Part shown: positions 60,635 through 64,000 of the stretch, piece by piece
Position numbering within the stretch: position 1 is the stretch's first letter
Layout of the letters: the number at the start of each line of letters is the position of its first letter
Source: an uncultured Chloroflexota bacterium
GTDB taxonomy: Bacteria > Chloroflexota > UBA4733
DNA: 64,000 nucleotides
Reading direction: 5' to 3'
Assembly (NCBI GenBank): GCA_937967325.1
Contig: CALBSQ010000360.1
Coordinates: forward strand, 5,841-69,840
Made by a program: the position numbers and the translations under genes
The notes under the pieces: model-generated
What the model was told of the DNA's origin: nothing
Databases searched by the model: none
The model's input: only the letters and a program-made list of their open reading frames with translations

Positions 60635-62480
60635 AGATCGCCCCCTCCTCATCCTGGGCCGCGCTGAAGCGCTGGGCCTGGAGGTCGAACATCGTGTGGT
60701 ATCGCCCGCCCAGCGCCATCAGCTCGTCGTGCGTGCCGAGCTCCACGACCTTCCCGTGCTCGAGCACGCAGATGCGGTCGGCCTGGCGCACCGTCGAGAA
60801 GCGGTGCGAGATGAGGATAGTCGTGCAGTGCCGGGTAGCAGTAAGGATGCGGTCGAAGATCTCGGCCTCGCCCCGCACGTCGAGCTGCGCGGTTGGCTCG
60901 TCCAGCAGCACGACCCCGGCGCCCAGTTGCACGGCGCAGAGGGCGCGCGCCAGGGCGACGCGCTGCCACTGCCCGCCGGAGAGGTCGGCGCCGCCCTCGT
61001 AGCCGCGGGCCAGCACCGTGTCGAGCTGGGCGAGGTGCGCGGCGCCGGCGGCGCTGAGCGCCGTGACTACGGCCTCGTCAGGGGCTCCCCCCGGCGCGAC
61101 GTTGTCGCGCAGCGGCAGCTCGAAATGGATGAAGTCCTGGAAGACGGCGGCGAGCCTGGCCCGCCAGGAAGCGAGGTCGAGATCGCGCAGGTCGACACCG
61201 TCAACCTCGATCGCCCCGGCCTGGGGATCGTAGAGACGGCAGAGCAGCTTGGCGAGCGTGGTCTTGCCGGCCCCATTCTGGCCGACGATGGCCAGCGAGG
61301 ACCCGGCGGGGATGCTGACGTCGAAGCCCTCCAGCACCGGGCCGCCGCCCGGGTAGGCGAAGGTGACGTCGCGGAAGTGGATCTCGTGCGCGGACATCCC
61401 ATTGGCGGGCCGGGCGCCGCTCGGCAGCGCGCCGCCGCGGGCCATGGCCGGCGCGAGGGGCAGCACCGCGTTGACGTGGGCCACGACTTCGTCCAGCGCC
61501 CAGCTCAGCCCCCCGAAGGCGATCATCGAGGTGCCGATCGCGCTCATGGCGTAGACGACGAACGCGCCCAACGGCAGACTGCCGCCGGCCGCGGCGCTGG
61601 CGAGCGACCAGAACACCGCGACGTTGGCGCCTATGACCAGCAGCATGCTCCAGCCCAGTGGCCGCTCGCGCAGGCGGGTTGCCGTGTACTGGAGCTGATG
61701 CAAGCGGGTCCGCCGGTTGACGAAGCGGTCAATGGTCCAGGCGGCGAGGCCGAACAGGCGCAGCTCCTTGGAGGCCGGCGGATCGACGGCGAGCCGGTAG
61801 GCGTAGTCGGCGTCGCGCTGGGCGGCACGCACCTCCTCGGTGTTGCGGTCGCGCCAGACGGCACTCTCGCGCAGCAGCCAGTGCGTCGCTAGCCAGGCGC
61901 CGGCGAGGAGGACGGCCGCCCACCACCGGTAGCGGGCGAGCACGACCGCGCTGGCGAGGCCGCCGAGCATGTCGATCAGGCCCGAGGCGATGAAGTCCAT
62001 CGAGAGCGACAGCGGCGGGCCGGTCATGCCGAGCTCGAAGTCGCGAGCGGCAGTCAGGTCGCTGGTGAGCTTGGGGTCCTCGAGGTGACCCATGCCGGGC
62101 GGGCGGACGCAGGCCTCGGCCAGCCGGTCGTTGAGCCAGGCCGCGGTGCGGTCACCCAGGTTGGCTCCGATGGCCTGGTGAATCGGGCTGAGTATCTGGA
62201 GCAGGATGAACACCACGGCGACGAAGGCGAGCGGGGCGGCCAGGTCGGCCCGGTGCTGCACGGCGCCGACCAGCAACCCCATGGCGATGCTGAACACCGC
62301 CGGCAGCACGCCGCGCAGCACGAGCACGCCCCACCACGCGCCGGCCAGGGCGCGGTCAGCCTTCGGCAGGACGCCGACGACCTTCCACTCGTTGCGCTCG
62401 CGCAGGCGTTGAATCATCGGTGCGAATCCGAGCACCGGCAGGATGGGTCGCACGGGACGCATCCTGTCGCGGCCATGCAC
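60618..62480 (-). CDS. ABC transporter ATP-binding/permease protein (exporter half 1)
   Basis: About 620 residues from the GTG at 62480, which has a GGAAGGGGGG site; an ATG at 62462 is possible. Six helices, then Walker A GQNGAGKTTLAKLL, signature LSGGQWQ, Walker B VVLLDEPTAQLD and H-loop SHRFSTV. The signature is intact, in contrast to its partner. The two genes overlap and are surely co-expressed. A short inverted repeat lies upstream at 62570-62598. Confidence 0.92.
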   Translation of the reverse strand: MHGRDRMRPVRPILPVLGFAPMIQRLRERNEWKVVGVLPKADRALAGAWWGVLVLRGVLPAVFSIAMGLLVGAVQHRADLAAPLAFVAVVFILLQILSPIHQAIGANLGDRTAAWLNDRLAEACVRPPGMGHLEDPKLTSDLTAARDFELGMTGPPLSLSMDFIASGLIDMLGGLASAVVLARYRWWAAVLLAGAWLATHWLLRESAVWRDRNTEEVRAAQRDADYAYRLAVDPPASKELRLFGLAAWTIDRFVNRRTRLHQLQYTATRLRERPLGWSMLLVIGANVAVFWSLASAAAGGSLPLGAFVVYAMSAIGTSMIAFGGLSWALDEVVAHVNAVLPLAPAMARGGALPSGARPANGMSAHEIHFRDVTFAYPGGGPVLEGFDVSIPAGSSLAIVGQNGAGKTTLAKLLCRLYDPQAGAIEVDGVDLRDLDLASWRARLAAVFQDFIHFELPLRDNVAPGGAPDEAVVTALSAAGAAHLAQLDTVLARGYEGGADLSGGQWQRVALARALCAVQLGAGVVLLDEPTAQLDVRGEAEIFDRILTATRHCTTILISHRFSTVRQADRICVLEHGKVVELGTHDELMALGGRYHTMFDLQAQRFSAAQDEEGAIYDVLV

Positions 62481-62569
62481 GTCGCCCCCCCTTCCTATGG
62501 TTGGATTGGTCACGAGGCCGTCGTTCCACGGCACTAGGTCAAATGTACCAGGAAGCGGCCCACGGTTCA

Positions 62570-62598
62570 ACAGTCGGAACGGCCCCGTGGCCGACTGT
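62570..62598. promoter_or_regulatory. Inverted repeat upstream of the ABC exporter
   Basis: ACAGTCGG (62570-62577) and CCGACTGT (62591-62598) are perfect reverse complements with a 13-bp centre, about 90 bp upstream of the exporter start. It could be an operator or part of a transcript hairpin. No regulator gene is adjacent. Confidence 0.35.
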
Positions 62599-62776
62599 CA
62601 ACGGCGCTGCCTCCTGGCGGTAATCAGCTCGGTGCGTCACGCTCGACAGCCACGGCCTTGACCCTTACCAAGCAATGGCGTCACAGCCGGATAGTGGGCA
62701 TGACCACAAAGTAGCATTGGGCTTGTCCGACGGCTCAGGGAGTCGAGGGCATCGCGTTATGGCTTTCGGCGCGGTG

Positions 62777-63322
62777 TCAACCGGCTAGCCGTCGGGTAAT
62801 TGCCGATCCGGCTCCCCGTGCCTCCGCTTCTTCGAGGCCCGCTTGCTGGTAGATGCCCAGCACGTTGCCCGCGGGGTCGCGGAAGGTCAGGTACACCTCG
62901 GGCGAGTCCGGGTCGATCGGCTGGACGATCTGGCCGCCCTCAGCGACCACGGCCTCGCCTGCCTTCGCCGCGTTGGCCACCATGATATACACGAGGAGAC
63001 CCGGCTCCGCGGCTGGCCGGCGTCCGAGGACCCAGGTCCCGCTCACCTCGTTGACCGTGTCGTCGAAGGCGGTGCTCCCATCACCGCGCTCCCGGACCTG
63101 CCAGCCAAAGCAGCGGCGGTAGAACTCTGCCGATTGGGCGACGTCGACAGCGGGAATCTCGATGTAACAAATCTTGCCGGTTCGATACGTTGGCTCAGTC
63201 ATGCTTGTCCTCCTGAATTCTCGAATAGCTTGTTGCAGGCGGTGGCGAAGCTCCTCAGCAAAGGCGGGGTCGGGAGCCGCCGCCGGCGCCGGGTCGTAGA
63301 GCCGCTCGAACGGATCAGTCAT
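62777..63322 (-). CDS. VOC family protein coupled to a sigma factor
   Basis: 181 residues. The first 40 (MTDPFERLYDPAPAAAPDPA and then a helix) precede a VOC domain (TGKICYIEIPAVDVAQSAEF ... LTFRDPAGNVLGIYQQAG). The ATG at 63322 overlaps the sigma factor gene by 8 bp. A second ATG at 63202 has AGGAGG at a good distance, so a shorter VOC-only form may be made. The leader resembles the N-terminus of actinobacterial proteins found next to sigma factors. Confidence 0.78.
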   Translation of the reverse strand: MTDPFERLYDPAPAAAPDPAFAEELRHRLQQAIREFRRTSMTEPTYRTGKICYIEIPAVDVAQSAEFYRRCFGWQVRERGDGSTAFDDTVNEVSGTWVLGRRPAAEPGLLVYIMVANAAKAGEAVVAEGGQIVQPIDPDSPEVYLTFRDPAGNVLGIYQQAGLEEAEARGAGSAITRRLAG

Positions 63323-63845
63323 CGCCGACCCCCTGCCTCGCTTCGTAGCATCGGCGGAACGCAGCCTTGGCGCGCATCAGCAGGGTTTCCGTGGCGGTCC
63401 TGGATCGGCCGAGACGGTCGGCGACTTCGCGGACGGGCAGCCCGTCGAGGTAGCGCAACGCGAGCGCCGCCCGGTGGTGGGGCCCGAGCTCCCTGAGCGT
63501 GTCGCGGACCCGCAGGGCGTCGAGCTCGACGTCCCAGGTGTCGTTCGCCACCTCGTGCTGGCCAACCAGGCGCCGCTGCCTCCGGGCGGACCGTTCCTGC
63601 GCTCGCCAGTGATCGACCAGCTTGTGCCGCGCGGTTCCGACTAACCATGCGACGTTCACCTCCAACTCGGGATTGACCTCCAAGGCGCTCAACGCGGCCA
63701 GGAAGGTCTGGGAGGTAAGATCCTCCGCCGTCTCCCGATCTCCCGACCTGGACAGCAAGTACCCGTACACGAAGGGCAGCGCCTGGTCATAGATCGCGAG
63801 CAGACGGTCACCCCACAGGAGCCCGTCGGACCGGTCAGCGCTCAT
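63315..63845 (-). CDS. RNA polymerase sigma factor, ECF/sigma-70 family
   Basis: 176 residues from the ATG at 63845. Region 2 has VYGYLLSRSGDRETAEDLTS and WLVGTARHKLVDHWR; region 4 has LPVREVADRLGRSRTATETL. This is typical of ECF-like sigma factors with a short linker. No classical anti-sigma gene follows; the coupled VOC protein may play a role. Promoter not identified; 63846-64000 contains no gene. Confidence 0.92.
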   Translation of the reverse strand: MSADRSDGLLWGDRLLAIYDQALPFVYGYLLSRSGDRETAEDLTSQTFLAALSALEVNPELEVNVAWLVGTARHKLVDHWRAQERSARRQRRLVGQHEVANDTWDVELDALRVRDTLRELGPHHRAALALRYLDGLPVREVADRLGRSRTATETLLMRAKAAFRRCYEARQGVGDD

Positions 63846-64000
63846 ATCTCTATAGTCGCTTGAGCGGGGACAGTTCAGACGGGACCCGGAGCGGCGCACG
63901 AATCATCTTGTAATCTCCCCATCCACCAAGTCAGAAGCGAGCGACCACTAGTGGGTCGTTGGTATCGTCGGGCGCCATTCTCCCGGGGATCGCGCAGCAT

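Noticed and set aside
58715..60667. A 650-codon plus-strand open frame
   Set aside because: It is antisense to the ABC exporter gene, which has all ABC motifs. The frame is His/Gly/Ala-rich and low in complexity, as expected for antisense of a GC-rich gene.
60546..61892. A 448-codon plus-strand frame
   Set aside because: Antisense of the second ABC exporter gene, with no recognisable domain.
31298..63900. Reading the D-aminopeptidase, D-glutamate genes and M28 peptidase as one peptidoglycan-recycling island
   Set aside because: They are tens of kilobases apart with unrelated genes between them, so only a loose functional link can be suggested.

Overview
This 64-kb window is GC-rich and almost entirely protein coding. 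It looks like chromosomal DNA of a Chloroflexota bacterium (Thermomicrobia/Ktedonobacteria-like). That placement is inferred from the mix of families: Tat/lipoprotein sugar-binding proteins, Uma2 nucleases, DUF433/DUF5615 pairs, a DUF4012 protein, hybrid kinases with sigma-like response regulators, and a heavy load of short inverted-repeat elements. No rRNA, tRNA, CRISPR array or intact insertion sequence was seen.

Layout. 0-12 kb: a zinc alcohol dehydrogenase; an unidentified structured RNA candidate (about 1490-1905); an aldose epimerase/F420-type reductase pair; a double-domain M16 protease; an MMPL transporter coupled to a lipocalin-like lipoprotein; a Gfo/Idh/MocA oxidoreductase. 12-24 kb: a phosphohexomutase-dgcN-dgcA operon (D-glutamate metabolism), a Uma2 nuclease, TetR and CPBP genes, an alcohol dehydrogenase, map, trxB, an EamA transporter, greA and a methyltransferase. 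24-38 kb: two glycosyltransferases, a TIM-barrel isomerase, an AAA ATPase, an orphan sugar-binding lipoprotein, a DUF4012 protein, and a convergent hybrid kinase/response regulator pair whose genes overlap. 38-49 kb: a sugar ABC importer operon ending in a tandem alpha/beta hydrolase, an M28 peptidase, a second orphan binding protein with a near-consensus promoter, and a dehydrogenase coupled to an M55 D-aminopeptidase. 49-51.5 kb: a MarR-ABC exporter operon with a candidate operator. 51.5-58 kb: an accessory and partly decayed zone with a Uma2 nuclease, DinB, a DUF433/DUF5615 toxin-antitoxin-like pair, two paralogous unknown small ORFs, and frameshifted or truncated genes beside an IS5-type transposase remnant. 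58.8-63.9 kb: a heterodimeric ABC exporter, then a VOC protein coupled to an ECF-type sigma factor.

The strongest candidates for something undescribed are two. The first is the RNA at 1490-1905, in which several stable hairpins carry GNRA tetraloops on one strand only. The second is a family of three roughly 165-200 bp nested-palindrome elements (4-202, 10509-10704, 21644-21808), whose hairpin stems change in a compensatory way while the TAAA/TTTA loop and the linker are kept. At least four other inverted-repeat families occur; one copy lies in frame inside the MMPL transporter and encodes about 36 residues of it. Start codons were often moved from the longest reading frame to a GTG, TTG or ATG with a better ribosome binding site; each entry says so. 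All family names are by recognition of motifs, with no database search.
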